The notes under the pieces: generated by a model
Told to the model about the DNA's origin: nothing
The model's input: only the letters and a program-made list of their open reading frames with translations
Databases searched by the model: none
Made by a program: the position numbers and the translations under genes
Virus record (IMG/VR): IMGVR_UViG_3300004181_000004
Location: 1 to 36,051 of that record
From: a virus
DNA length: 36,051 nucleotides
Direction: 5' to 3' (one strand)
Shown: in pieces, positions 1-6,506 of the stretch
How the letters are laid out: the number at the start of each line of letters is the position of its first letter
Numbering within the stretch: the first letter of the stretch is position 1

Positions 1-573
1 CAGAACCATATCGGCCAGGTAAGTCGGCATGGTCCTGATCAGTTTGTCTTGCTCCGCGATCGAAATAGGTCTCGGCTTCCGCTTCGCGCCTTGGATCGGC
101 GGCAGCATGGGTGCTGTCGCCAGCCATGGGCGGCCATGCTCGTCCCGCCAAAGCTTAGCCGCCAGGTTCAAAACGCGCCTGACGATGGCCAGATCTCGAG
201 TCAGCGTCCCCGCCGTTATTCCGGCCGCTTGCCTGGACTTGATAAATCCATCCAGGGATCCGGAATGGATCATTTTAAGCTCCATGTTGCCGATAAACGG
301 CATGACGGTCTTGAGCGACAAGATGTCCCTATCGATAGATCGTTTATGTCCATATTCTTCGACATATCTTGCCGCGGCCTCATCGAAAGTGCGCTCGATC
401 TTGTCTCCGTAGACGACGATCGCGCGAATTTCTCGGATGCGTTTTTCTAGGTACCGCTCTGCAGCTGCGAGTTCCGTCTCGCCAGTGCTCTCTCGAAGCT
501 TCCGGCCGGCGATGGTTTTGTCGATGTGCCAGATTGCCCCTTTCTTGCGGAGTCCTGGTGTTGCTTTTGCCAT
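1..573 (-). CDS. int: Tyrosine-recombinase integrase, N-terminal part (cut by window edge)
   Basis: Phage integrase that would recombine attP with attB during integration and excision. The visible 191 residues begin MAKATPGLRKKGAIWHIDK and contain the N-terminal arm-binding region (IAGRKLRESTGETELAAAERYLEKR) and the SAM-like core-binding domain (FDEAAARYVEEYGHKRS, then LTRDLAIVRRVLNLA, about residues 60-150). The catalytic domain with the R-H-R-Y residues is left of the window. The ATG at 573 is chosen because a perfect AGGAGG (complement 581-586) lies 7 bases upstream. It overlaps the end of the excisionase-like gene by 127 bases in another frame, as xis and int overlap in lambda. Last gene of the leftward operon from PL. 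Family assignment is firm; activity cannot be judged from a fragment. Confidence 0.9.
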   Translation of the reverse strand, partial: MAKATPGLRKKGAIWHIDKTIAGRKLRESTGETELAAAERYLEKRIREIRAIVVYGDKIERTFDEAAARYVEEYGHKRSIDRDILSLKTVMPFIGNMELKMIHSGSLDGFIKSRQAAGITAGTLTRDLAIVRRVLNLAAKLWRDEHGRPWLATAPMLPPIQGAKRKPRPISIAEQDKLIRTMPTYLADMVL

Positions 574-776
574 GATGTTACCTCCTGTTGTTTTTTCTGC
601 TTCCCGTTCGCCTGCTTAAATTGCTCCACCCAGGCGTCTAAGTCAAGTCTGTCAAACCAGACGGCCCTGCCCTGCTTTATTTCGGTCAGATGCGGTCTCA
701 CGTTTTCGTTGAAATGTGCCTCGCTCATGGCCAGGTATTTATAAGCGTTGGAGTGTCGTATTAATCGTGGTTGCAT
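447..776 (-). CDS. Excisionase-like small DNA-binding protein
   Basis: A 109-aa protein just upstream of, and overlapping, the integrase gene. Residues 1-55 (NAYKYLAMSEAHFNENVRP, then GRAVWFDRLDLDAWVEQFKQ) have the layout of an AlpA/excisionase-type winged helix: a recognition helix, then a hairpin and a V-W-F-D-x-x-D-L-D-A-W segment that normally contacts DNA. The last 45 residues are low-complexity and lie over the int start region. Position and fold suggest a directionality factor for the neighbouring recombinase. It could instead be a transcription regulator of int. The start at 776 has an AGAGAT-like ribosome site. Confidence 0.65.
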   Translation of the reverse strand: MQPRLIRHSNAYKYLAMSEAHFNENVRPHLTEIKQGRAVWFDRLDLDAWVEQFKQANGKQKKQQEVTSWQKQHQDSARKGQSGTSTKPSPAGSFERALARRNSQLQSGT

Positions 777-862
777 TAGCTAATCTCTAGTGTTTTAGCG
801 CCTTGATTAATCGAATTGATGCAATATTTTGCGTCATTTAGGATACCTAATAAGCGTTATAT

Positions 863-1027
863 TTACTCGCCCTCGACCTTGATATTAATTTTAATATCGT
901 GGCCTTTACCGTCGTCAGAGTTGAGAATTGCCATTTGTGGCCCCTCCGCTACTCCGCAATATCCGTAGGCCGCCTTCAAGCGATTGGTGGCATAATTAAT
1001 AATGTCTTTCAATACTTCGTTTTCCAT
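863..1027 (-). CDS. Small 54-aa hypothetical protein
   Basis: A short open frame encoding 54 residues from MENEVLKDIINYATNRLKAA to IKINIKVEGE. The ATG at 1027 is preceded by a good ribosome site (GAGGATA, 5-6 bases upstream). It reads in the operon direction between the cysteine-rich ORF and the excisionase-like gene. The N-terminal half looks helical and the C-terminal half beta-rich and charged. I do not recognise the family. The ribosome site, composition and position make it likely to be real. Confidence 0.5.
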   Translation of the reverse strand: MENEVLKDIINYATNRLKAAYGYCGVAEGPQMAILNSDDGKGHDIKINIKVEGE

Positions 1028-1047
1028 TGTGCTATCCTCATAATAAA

Positions 1048-1136
1048 ATATAACCCGTCGCTCAACCGGAGCGCGGAAGCAAGGCGGTTATGTTTGTTAA
1101 AGCTCTGGGCTGCGCCCGGTTAGCTCTGCGTTATAC
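1048..1136 (+). repeat. Integron attC-like site 1
   Basis: An 89-bp imperfect inverted repeat with attC (59-base element) layout. From the left: R''-like ATATAAC (1048-1054), 5-base spacer, L''-like GCTCAACCGG (1060-1069), a central part, L'-like CCGGTTAGC (1116-1124), 5-base spacer, R'-like GTTATAC (1130-1136). The left arm GCTCAACCGG pairs with CCGGTTAGC leaving one extra unpaired C, the extrahelical base that marks the L'' arm of real attC sites. The R' box departs from GTTRRRY at one position. No integron integrase is in the window. It may be a dispersed attC-derived repeat. Confidence 0.5.
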
Positions 1137-1396
1137 GGCACTATCCATTTTGGCTGTTTTGTCATCCACTCGCCAAAATTGGGTGTGTCAAAATTGATGG
1201 TTCGGCAATTCATGCAGTAATAGCCATGCTCTCCTGCGGCCTGCTCGCATAATGAGTTATATGCTCGCGTGTAGTATCCTGTTCTCAATTCGCCACGCGT
1301 ACTGCACGTATCGCATTTATCGCCAAATACAAAATCTATGGTTAATCTGTATAACCTGGCGCTCAACCGGAGCGCGGCATCAATCTTCGCGTGCAT
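1097..1396 (-). CDS. Cysteine-rich small protein ending inside an attC-like site
   Basis: A 99-aa frame starting at ATG 1396 (MHAKIDAALRLSARL), chosen for the AAGGACT ribosome site 6 bases upstream. A longer frame starts near 1450 but overlaps the preceding gene. Two CxxC pairs (DKCDTCS and YYCMNCRT) about 40 residues apart suggest a zinc ribbon. The last residues (YNAELTGRSPEL) are encoded by the inner arm of an attC-like inverted repeat, and the start lies in a second such site, so the gene fills a cassette-like unit. Function unknown. It reads with the phage operon but opposite to the inferred orientation of the attC-like sites. Confidence 0.5.
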   Translation of the reverse strand: MHAKIDAALRLSARLYRLTIDFVFGDKCDTCSTRGELRTGYYTRAYNSLCEQAAGEHGYYCMNCRTINFDTPNFGEWMTKQPKWIVPYNAELTGRSPEL

Positions 1397-1427
1397 ACTT
1401 AGTCCTTCTGGCAGCGCCATGTTAGAT
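1349..1427 (+). repeat. Integron attC-like site 2 (degenerate right half)
   Basis: The left half repeats site 1: GTATAAC (1349-1355), a 5-base spacer, then GCTCAACCGGAGCGCGG (1361-1377), identical to site 1 over 17 bases. The right end has a canonical GTTAGAT (1421-1427) preceded by 5 bases and CTGGCAGC, which pairs only partly with the left arm. With site 1 in the same orientation it brackets about 290 bp, the size of a gene cassette. The weaker pairing suggests decay or chance for the right half. Confidence 0.35.
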
Positions 1428-1433
1428 CCGCGC

Positions 1434-2006
1434 TCACCATTTCCCAGCAACTCCTTCGGTTCTGACTCTGACGGTTTGCGCGTTTCCTGTCGGCGTTACG
1501 CGGGGCAGGCGTTTCGGTGGCGATGTTAAAAACTGGCGAATGTCTCCGCTCAAGGTTCCTGGCAAAACGATAGGGTCGATTTTTTCGACACGGATCATAT
1601 CCTTTCTTTTGCGACGCAGGGCTTTGTATTCCAGCATTTCCGAGCGGATAAATTCGTAATGACCGAGGCGGCGATAAAATCGCTTGTCGCTGAGCGTTTT
1701 CGGAAAATTCGGGTCTTTCTTGAATAATTCCTTTGTGCGCGTAAAACTCAGTTTGAGCATTTCCGCGGATTCGCGCAGGGTGATTTTGTCGCGGCCGCGG
1801 TTTTTATCGATCAGTCCGAGATCCTGCAGGTGGGCTTCGAACTGATTCAGGCTGAACAATGGAACCCACTTGCCACCGCTGCTGTTGCATCTTTTACCAA
1901 CGGGCTGCGGGCAGTCAGTGCGCCGGTAGTAGAGGTGATGCATTTTTCGCAGCGGGAGCTGAAAGTGCTCGGCCAGCTCGATAAGTGATAGGTGTTTGTC
2001 TGTCAT
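1434..2006 (-). CDS. Hypothetical protein with two putative helix-turn-helix segments
   Basis: A 190-aa protein. Residues 4-30 (HLSLIELAEHFQLPLRKMHHLYYRR) and 75-110 (ITLRESAEMLKLSFTRTKELFK, then DKRFYRRLGHYEFIRSEMLEY) each look like an AlpA/MerR-type DNA-binding helix pair. The C-terminal 60 residues are basic and proline-rich. It starts with an ATGA overlap on the upstream gene, so translation is coupled. Several genes in this operon share this style (aromatic helix, basic linker), which suggests a family of small phage DNA-binding proteins. Specific role unknown. Confidence 0.65.
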   Translation of the reverse strand: MTDKHLSLIELAEHFQLPLRKMHHLYYRRTDCPQPVGKRCNSSGGKWVPLFSLNQFEAHLQDLGLIDKNRGRDKITLRESAEMLKLSFTRTKELFKKDPNFPKTLSDKRFYRRLGHYEFIRSEMLEYKALRRKRKDMIRVEKIDPIVLPGTLSGDIRQFLTSPPKRLPRVTPTGNAQTVRVRTEGVAGKW

Positions 2007-2383
2007 TGGTCTGCTACTCCGCAGCGTTTTTCAATCGCTTTCGCCAGGCCGCTGATCAGCGCCCATTCGTCGGAGTCGAAGTCTTCCAGCGTGAGGGGTT
2101 TGAAGTTAAGTCTTTTGTTGACGGTGTTGATCAGGTTCAGCAGTTCGTCGTCGGTAATGGGGGCCGGTGCTTGGGCGCTGTGCTCGATCGCCCTGCACAG
2201 GTCAGGCATTTCGCCTGGCAGGACCGTGTCTTCCGCCGCGTCTGTCCAGACGCCGTCTGGCCAGAGGATCAATACGCCATAGCTCCATTGATGTTGCGGT
2301 GATGAGGTTGTCCAGGCGCACAGCAGTTGTTGTTTGTCTGCGCCGGGTTTGATATCGACTGTTTTATTCCACATAGTTGCCAT
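2003..2383 (-). CDS. Hypothetical protein
   Basis: About 126 residues from ATG 2383 (MATMWNKTVDIKPGADKQQ). The frame is open to 2446, but an upstream start would overlap the preceding gene, so the start just after its stop is preferred; its ribosome site is weak. The centre (SYGVLILWPDGVWTDAAED) looks beta-rich and the C-terminus helical and acidic. No membrane segment, signal or known motif. It ends in an ATGA overlap with the next gene. Family not recognised. Confidence 0.55.
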   Translation of the reverse strand: MATMWNKTVDIKPGADKQQLLCAWTTSSPQHQWSYGVLILWPDGVWTDAAEDTVLPGEMPDLCRAIEHSAQAPAPITDDELLNLINTVNKRLNFKPLTLEDFDSDEWALISGLAKAIEKRCGVADQ

Positions 2384-2390
2384 CGCTTCG

Positions 2391-2684
2391 TTAAGAGCTA
2401 AAAATATCGCGCTGGGCGTTTTGTTTGTTGAAATGTTCGACGACATAATCCTTCGCCAGAGTCAGTGCGCGCCGGTGGTCAGAGTCCTTATAGAAAAATG
2501 CCTTGTCTTTCATGCCGCTTATTTTCACGATGATCTTGTCGCCATCGATATGACGGAATACGCTCGCCAAAGGCTTCCTGTCGTCATGATATTCGGCCTG
2601 CGGCGTGTCACCGGTGTTGTATTCGAGACTGCCGCCGTCCGGATACAGGCTGAACCAGTTGTTGCCGATAGGTTGGATATCCAT
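2391..2684 (-). CDS. Hypothetical 97-aa protein
   Basis: Begins MDIQPIGNNWFSLYPDGGSL. The start is supported by GAGG 6 bases upstream, only 7 bases after the previous stop. The predicted style is beta-strands (WFSLYPD, KIIVKISG, AFFYKD) followed by a helix (RRALTLAKDYVVEHFNK), a compact soluble domain. No catalytic motif seen and the family is not recognised. Operon membership suggests early phage expression. Confidence 0.6.
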   Translation of the reverse strand: MDIQPIGNNWFSLYPDGGSLEYNTGDTPQAEYHDDRKPLASVFRHIDGDKIIVKISGMKDKAFFYKDSDHRRALTLAKDYVVEHFNKQNAQRDIFSS

Positions 2685-2691
2685 TGCAGCC

Positions 2692-3210
2692 TCACTGTGC
2701 TCGGCTGGTCATCGGCTTGGACGCCAAAAACTGCCGCGCCATGCTGTTTATCGACGAGGTTTCGCGCACCAGTTTGCCCGCTGCCTTCGCTATCCTGCGC
2801 GGGCGCGGGACGGCATAGTAAATGTCGAGCTGGTTCTGGTCGAAGAATTGCAGGCGATTGCAATGATCGCCCGGGATCTTGCGCACGGCCTGCGGGTGGT
2901 CCGGATCGGTCCTGGCGTTGTCGCGGAAATCTTCCAGCGGGATGCCGTAGTGTTTGGCGGCCTCGAGCATGCTGATCTCGCGCACGGCCGGGTCGCGCAG
3001 CGGGATGCCGTGTTTGTGCAGCCAGGCCATGACCGCGGCGCGATCGAAGGCGGTCTCGAAGCGGCCGTTTCCGTTTTTTCCGCCGCGCAGTTTGCCGAGT
3101 TCTGGCGGAAAGTCCTCGCGCGATTTGCTCCAGTTGCGTGCGGCCTGCGCGCTCACGTTGACCAGCTCGGCGAGCTGGTTGACGGTGATGGCGGCGGGCT
3201 GTTGGTGCAT
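2692..3210 (-). CDS. Putative DNA-binding protein (MerR-like helix-turn-helix)
   Basis: About 172 residues from ATG 3210 (MHQQPAAITVNQLAELV), chosen because AAGAGAT lies 7 bases upstream; a GTG start at 3243 is also open. Residues 8-60 (ITVNQLAELVNVSAQAARNWSKSR, then GRFETAFDRAAVMAWLHKHG) read as a helix-turn-helix and wing, the form used by excisionase and terminase-small-like proteins. A second helical segment (ISMLEAAKHYGIPLEDFRDNA) follows, and the C-terminus is basic. Probably a regulator or DNA-remodelling protein of the early left operon. Confidence 0.6.
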   Translation of the reverse strand: MHQQPAAITVNQLAELVNVSAQAARNWSKSREDFPPELGKLRGGKNGNGRFETAFDRAAVMAWLHKHGIPLRDPAVREISMLEAAKHYGIPLEDFRDNARTDPDHPQAVRKIPGDHCNRLQFFDQNQLDIYYAVPRPRRIAKAAGKLVRETSSINSMARQFLASKPMTSRAQ

Positions 3211-3265
3211 CGGTATCTCTTGCAGGTGGTTAAGCAGGATCACGGCGCGGACTCCAGTTGTTCGC

Positions 3266-3433
3266 TCATAGCGGCGCTCCTTTTTTGAGCCATTTGGCGT
3301 TGCGCGATGCGCGGCGCTCTCTGTCTACATGGTCGATGTCGCTGGCTCGCGGCTGGATAAATGAATTGAACGCGCGGTTGACGCGGCGCTTTTTTGGCGG
3401 CTCGAGCGGGCGGAATCTGATCAGGGTGGCCAT
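3266..3433 (-). CDS. Small basic 55-aa protein
   Basis: Encodes MATLIRFRPLEPPKKRRVNR and ends KWLKKGAPL, 55 residues and strongly basic (about a third Arg/Lys). The ATG lies 4 bases after the lytic transglycosylase stop, with GGAAGG as ribosome site, so it is probably coupled to that gene. A competing 65-aa frame on the same DNA is rich in Arg/Pro/Ala and looks like a shadow. Function unknown; a nucleic-acid-binding peptide is plausible. Confidence 0.5.
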   Translation of the reverse strand: MATLIRFRPLEPPKKRRVNRAFNSFIQPRASDIDHVDRERRASRNAKWLKKGAPL

Positions 3434-3437
3434 GCAA

Positions 3438-3953
3438 TCAACCTTCCAGGATCTGGTCGACGAAATAGTCGAAGATGCGCTCGACGTAGGTCGAGGTTTC
3501 GTGGGCGTTTTGGGCGCCGGTCACGTTCGGCAGCTCGGCGATGATGCGGTGGTATTCGCTGGCGTCGTCGGCCAGGGCCTGCGCTTTGGTCAGGTTGCCG
3601 AAGCCGGCGTTGTAGGATGCCAGCGCCAGGGCGTAGCGGTCGGCATCCGGGCGCGGTGATTTCCATTTTGCGTTGAGCTGGGACATGTAGAAGCACAGCG
3701 CCGGGATGGCGTATTGCGGGCTGAAAGGGCTGGCATCGGCCGGCATGCGCATTTGTTTTTTCATATCCAGCCAGGTGGCCGGCATGAACTGGGCCAGGCC
3801 CTGGGCCCCTGCGGGCGATACGGCGTTGGGGTTCAGCCGCGATTCCTGGATCAACTGCGCTTTGACCAGGCGCCAGTCGACACCGGGCAGGAAGTTTTCG
3901 GCGTTGTGCCTGATCACGTCGTCATAGGTATTGATTTGTGTGATTTTCGACAT
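3438..3953 (-). CDS. Lytic transglycosylase (SLT domain)
   Basis: Cleaves the MurNAc-GlcNAc bond of peptidoglycan. The 171-aa product is essentially one SLT domain: catalytic Glu37 in QLIQESRLNPNAVS, the GAQGLAQFMPATW motif (about 45-58) and the ASYNAGFGNL motif near residue 110. No signal peptide is visible, so export would need a holin or another route. ATG 3953 is preferred over 3983 for its AGGACAA ribosome site. It lies two genes downstream of two small membrane proteins, suggesting an early-operon lysis or cell-wall module away from the late genes. It may instead act in DNA entry. Confidence 0.85.
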   Translation of the reverse strand: MSKITQINTYDDVIRHNAENFLPGVDWRLVKAQLIQESRLNPNAVSPAGAQGLAQFMPATWLDMKKQMRMPADASPFSPQYAIPALCFYMSQLNAKWKSPRPDADRYALALASYNAGFGNLTKAQALADDASEYHRIIAELPNVTGAQNAHETSTYVERIFDYFVDQILEG

Positions 3954-3972
3954 CGGTTGTCCTGTGGGTGAG

Positions 3973-4371
3973 TCAGGCCGCATCGGCTGCGGGTCTGGTT
4001 AATTCGGAAATATGGACGTGTTCATGGTTGTGTTCTGCGTCGATGAAGACGTAAACGCAGAAATCTTCGTCATCGTAGCAATGCGCGTTAAGATCGATGA
4101 TGACGCCCTGTCCGAGTCCATGCGTGACTTTCGTGCCGATGCCGAATCCGGCCGCGTCTGCGCGCTCGCGCATGATCCGCTGTTTTTCCTCGTACGGCGT
4201 TTTATCGGGATTCAGGCGTCTTTTCAGTATCAGTTCGACTGAGACTGCAAGGGATGATGCTTCCTCAGGCGTCAGTTCAATATCGCCGTAGCGGGTGCTG
4301 ATCTGGCAGCCGTCGCGCATCGACGGCACCTGCTTCGCCAATGCGTATTCGGTGGCTTGTTGGTCGGTCAT
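3973..4371 (-). CDS. Hypothetical protein with C-terminal beta domain
   Basis: A 132-aa acidic protein. The N-terminus (MTDQQATEYALAKQV) and residues 30-55 (ELTPEEASSLAVSVELILKRR) look helical. The C-terminal half (GTKVTHGLGQGVIIDLNAH, then VYVFIDAEHNHEHVHISEL) resembles a small beta-barrel of the KOW/SH3 kind, and its His-rich stretch (HNHEHVH) could bind metal. It starts 6 bases after the upstream stop. Not recognised as a named family. Confidence 0.6.
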   Translation of the reverse strand: MTDQQATEYALAKQVPSMRDGCQISTRYGDIELTPEEASSLAVSVELILKRRLNPDKTPYEEKQRIMRERADAAGFGIGTKVTHGLGQGVIIDLNAHCYDDEDFCVYVFIDAEHNHEHVHISELTRPAADAA

Positions 4372-4377
4372 GGCGGC

Positions 4378-4656
4378 TTACCGGTAGAACGAGAAGATCA
4401 TCAGTACGGCGCACAATATCAGGGCGTCGCGGTGCAGGATGCGGTCTCTGGCGTGCCGGACGCCGCCTGCGACGGCCTGTGCGGCCGGTTCGCCGCGATT
4501 GACGAATAAATTAACTGCGTGCTCGATGGCGGCGTCGACGTCGGCCTGGGTGCTGCCGCGTACGGCGGCTGCCAGGAGCTCGGTGGAGCTTGCGATCAGG
4601 GCGATCGCCAGGATGCGCAGTTCGCCGGCGTCGCGGCGTTTGATTTGGCGTTTCAC
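4378..4656 (-). CDS. Small protein with C-terminal membrane segment
   Basis: A 92-aa product from a GTG at 4656 that overlaps the preceding stop by 4 bases (GTGA) and has GGAGG 5 bases upstream. An ATG much farther upstream would overlap most of the previous gene. Residues 13-28 (LRILAIALIASSTELL) are moderately hydrophobic and the C-terminus (ALILCAVLMIFSFY) is a likely membrane anchor. Two consecutive small membrane proteins followed by a lytic transglycosylase suggest holin/spanin-like roles, but no specific family is recognised. Confidence 0.55.
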   Translation of the reverse strand: MKRQIKRRDAGELRILAIALIASSTELLAAAVRGSTQADVDAAIEHAVNLFVNRGEPAAQAVAGGVRHARDRILHRDALILCAVLMIFSFYR

Positions 4657-4874
4657 AGCAGCCTCCAGCCTTTGACGGCGGCGTAGGCGTTGAATGCGAT
4701 CGCAGCAATCAGGGTGATGCGCGATGCGGTGAGTTTCAGTTTCGTCGCTCTGAGCTGTGCGCTCTCCGCGTTCATTGTGCGCAGGATGGCGGCGGTGCGG
4801 GCTTTTTCTTGCCGTTGTTTTTCTTGTTCTCTGGCGTTCACGTAGCGGAACGCTTGCTGATTGATAACGCTCAT
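4653..4874 (-). CDS. Small membrane protein, first gene of the leftward operon
   Basis: 73 residues from ATG 4874 (MSVINQQAFRYVNAREQEKQ). The frame is open to 5024, but the upstream part runs through the repeat-bearing leader. A charged helical region (about 12-45, rich in Q/E/K/R, probably coiled coil) precedes a membrane segment (ITLIAAIAFNAYAAVKGW, 53-70). This layout fits a tail-anchored small phage protein such as a lysis accessory factor; the assignment is by architecture only. About 370 bases of leader separate it from the predicted PL start. Confidence 0.55.
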   Translation of the reverse strand: MSVINQQAFRYVNAREQEKQRQEKARTAAILRTMNAESAQLRATKLKLTASRITLIAAIAFNAYAAVKGWRLL

Positions 4875-5018
4875 GTGTGCCTCGCTGTATTGGGTTAATG
4901 GGGCGATGATCCGGCCCCATCGATCGTTCAAGATCGTTGGGGGGTTGTTAATTTCCGATACCATCCACCTGTTAGGTGGCTCCAGCCTTTTTGCGGACCT
5001 GGAGGACTCCGTCCGGAT

Positions 5019-5130
5019 CATCAAGAAATTCCGTAATGGTCATTCGGGACTTACTGCATCCGAAATAATATCGGTCTACCCTGGAGTACCAGCCTGATCC
5101 TTTGCAGGATTTATACGGAATTTCTTGATG
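5019..5130. repeat. 112-bp element with perfect 17-bp terminal inverted repeats
   Basis: The 17 bases at 5019-5035 (CATCAAGAAATTCCGTA) recur as their exact reverse complement at 5114-5130. The 78 bases between contain no gene. This could be a miniature transposon-like repeat or a long stem in the PL leader RNA. No target-site duplication is obvious. Confidence 0.55.
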
Positions 5131-5151
5131 GCCCTATTGTTGCCTATGCGC

Positions 5152-5240
5152 AGTTCGTAGCTCCGATTGGCGCAGCGTAATCGGAGGCTTTTGAATCAAA
5201 ATGCGTACGATTACGCTGTGCTAATCGTACCTACGTCCCT
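5152..5240. repeat. Double hairpin repeat, related to the copy at 6916
   Basis: Two hairpins in tandem. The first has CTCCGATT (5161-5168) pairing with AATCGGAG (5179-5186). The second has GTACGATTA (5205-5213) pairing with TAATCGTAC (5222-5230). The left end AGTTCGTAG and right end CCTACGNCCCT match the ends of the single hairpin at 6916-6960, so both belong to one dispersed palindromic family. Here they lie in the leader of the leftward transcript. Confidence 0.65.
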
Positions 5241-5252
5241 ATTCTGGACATA

Positions 5253-5282
5253 ATTAAAGCATAGCCTTACTTATGTAGTCAA
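5253..5282 (-). promoter_or_regulatory. Leftward early promoter PL
   Basis: On the minus strand, TTGACT (-35, complement of 5277-5282) and TTTAAT (-10, complement of 5253-5258) are 18 bases apart. The same boxes, 17 apart, form the rightward promoter at 8947-8975. It points into the operon that begins at 4874. Two repressor-type operators cover it. Confidence 0.7.
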
Positions 5283-5338
5283 GGCATTGCCTTACTTTTT
5301 TTATGCAGTGATTTTTTGTTTGTAATAAGGTATGCAAA
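5255..5338. promoter_or_regulatory. Left operators OL (two strong sites, one weak)
   Basis: AAGGCATTGCCTT (5281-5293) is a perfect dyad with 6-base arms. AAAGCATAGCCTT (5256-5268) is a near copy 25 bases away centre to centre. Both match, in reverse orientation, the sites at 8936-8948 and 8960-8972 beside the repressor gene, flanks included (GTCAAGGC.., ..TAAAGC). A weaker half-match AAGGTATGC lies about 45 bases from the perfect site (5327-5335). The strong pair overlaps the -35, spacer and -10 of PL, so binding should block it. Confidence 0.75.
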
Positions 5339-5366
5339 GGCAGATGTTCGGGAATTTTGGCAATAA

Positions 5367-5388
5367 AAAACCCGCCGAAGCGGGTTTT
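5367..5388 (-). terminator. Rho-independent terminator downstream of the DUF6941-like gene
   Basis: AAAACCCGC (5367-5375) and GCGGGTTTT (5380-5388) form a perfect 9-bp stem with a CGAA/TTCG tetraloop. Read leftward it is followed by a T-run, so it ends transcription of the three-gene operon to the right and insulates PL. It could act in both directions. Confidence 0.85.
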
Positions 5389-5530
5389 GATTGGTTATAG
5401 CGCCATGACCAACAGGCGTGCTTTGTAGATAATTCAGTTTAGCCTAGACCGTTCCGAACGGGGTGGCGCTTTCTGATTTGGGCATTCTCTGCTTATGCTG
5501 ACAGCCTGCCAGATTAAGGAGGGTGTGTCA
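5389..5530. other. Intergenic stretch with no recognised feature
   Basis: Lies between the terminator and the stop of the DUF6941-like gene. I see no frame with a ribosome site, no strong palindrome and no promoter pair. Together with the leader, PL, operators and terminator it completes the gene-free region 4875-5530. Confidence 0.5.
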
Positions 5531-5968
5531 TCAATGAGCTGGATCAAAGCCGTGGTTTATATGCAATTTGGGGCCTTCGAGGATGCCTGCTTCAGTTTCT
5601 GCTGTAATGCTAAAATATTTACAGGTTGGAGATATCTCCACACCATTGATGGTTACACCCGCCATCAGCATTGCATGTTTTGAATTGAGGTGATTCCCTT
5701 TGGTTATTAATTCGTCAATATCGCTCATGTCAGGCCGTAATTCAGCAAGGACTAGACCGTCGTCGCGAGTAATTTTTAATACCAGAGAGTTAAAGGGTTT
5801 ATCGGTATTTTGAACGACCCAAACGTAAAGGCATAGCCGCTGAAGAATAACGGGGAGCGCAGATTCTATCGTTAATCCTGCAGTATATACCCCCATAAAT
5901 GAAGGCTTATTGCCAACCTCTTGCCTGATATCATCGCACCAAATTGCATGAACATAACTGTCAGTCAT
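5531..5968 (-). CDS. DUF6941-like protein, third gene of a toxin-antitoxin operon
   Basis: A 145-aa soluble protein. Its N-terminus (SYVHAIWCDDIRQEVGNKPSFMGVYTAGL) has the signature I associate with the DUF6941 family: a conserved CDDIRxEVGxKxSxxGVY near the start, then a beta-sandwich-like body. Function of that family is not known to me. The ATG overlaps the antitoxin stop by 8 bases (ATGACTGA), so it is translated with the toxin-antitoxin pair. The product could modulate the pair or be an independent accessory protein. Confidence 0.65.
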   Translation of the reverse strand: MTDSYVHAIWCDDIRQEVGNKPSFMGVYTAGLTIESALPVILQRLCLYVWVVQNTDKPFNSLVLKITRDDGLVLAELRPDMSDIDELITKGNHLNSKHAMLMAGVTINGVEISPTCKYFSITAETEAGILEGPKLHINHGFDPAH

Positions 5969-6506
5969 GGGATGTTTCCGATTGAGAAATGTGGCGAGAA
6001 TTTCCCCATGCTTCTAAAAATAGATCAAGATTTATATTCATCGCTTTGGCCATCTTAGCAGCAATGGTTATCGATGGTTCGTGCTTGCCAGATTCATAAC
6101 GCGAAACATGGGGTTGTTCAATGCCGCAGCTTTCCGCAATCTGGCGTTGAGATAGTCCTGCGGCTAGGCGTAATGAAGCTAAAGTTGGGGCGGCATCTTT
6201 ATAGAATGTGTCGGCCACCCACTTTCGCCCTTCGCTAAGTTGATTTGCCTCAGCCGTGTCGTGCTCTAAAGATTCGACAAGTTTATCGAATTCTGAAAAA
6301 GACGCTGTATCTGATTTAAGAGAGGGAGTAACCTCAAAAGAATAAATTTTACATTTCTCTGTATTGGCTTGAGAACCGGCTAAATTTTTATGAATTAGCT
6401 TATTTTCTCCATCTGATCTCCATACAGATATTGTATTAAGCGTTGGGAAATTCTTCTCTGACTCTTTTAATAATGCGAGCCCTGATAGGGCTATTTGTGT
6501 CGTCAT
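5961..6506 (-). CDS. XRE-family antitoxin
   Basis: A 181-aa protein with a C-terminal helix-turn-helix (about 108-165: LASLRLAAGLSQRQIAESCG, then EQPHVSRYESGKHEPSITIAAKMAKAMNINLDLFLEA). The roughly 100-residue N-terminal part is longer than in a minimal HigA antitoxin and is probably the toxin-binding portion. The start at 6506 has GAGGAAAC 7 bases upstream, but it lies 71 bases inside the toxin gene, an unusually long overlap. Expected to neutralise the upstream toxin and repress the operon. Confidence 0.8.
   Translation of the reverse strand: MTTQIALSGLALLKESEKNFPTLNTISVWRSDGENKLIHKNLAGSQANTEKCKIYSFEVTPSLKSDTASFSEFDKLVESLEHDTAEANQLSEGRKWVADTFYKDAAPTLASLRLAAGLSQRQIAESCGIEQPHVSRYESGKHEPSITIAAKMAKAMNINLDLFLEAWGNSRHISQSETSHD

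Noticed and set aside
899-1123. 74-aa plus-strand frame
   Set aside because: It runs through the attC-like arm and opposite the better supported 54-aa gene, with no ribosome site.
3240-3437. 65-aa minus-strand frame overlapping the 55-aa basic gene
   Set aside because: Composition (Arg/Pro/Ala/Gln) looks like a shadow; the 55-aa frame fits the ribosome site and gene spacing better.
4378-4920. Full 180-aa minus-strand frame
   Set aside because: The upstream half overlaps the 73-aa membrane protein gene. The GTG at 4656 with GGAGG gives a coupled start.
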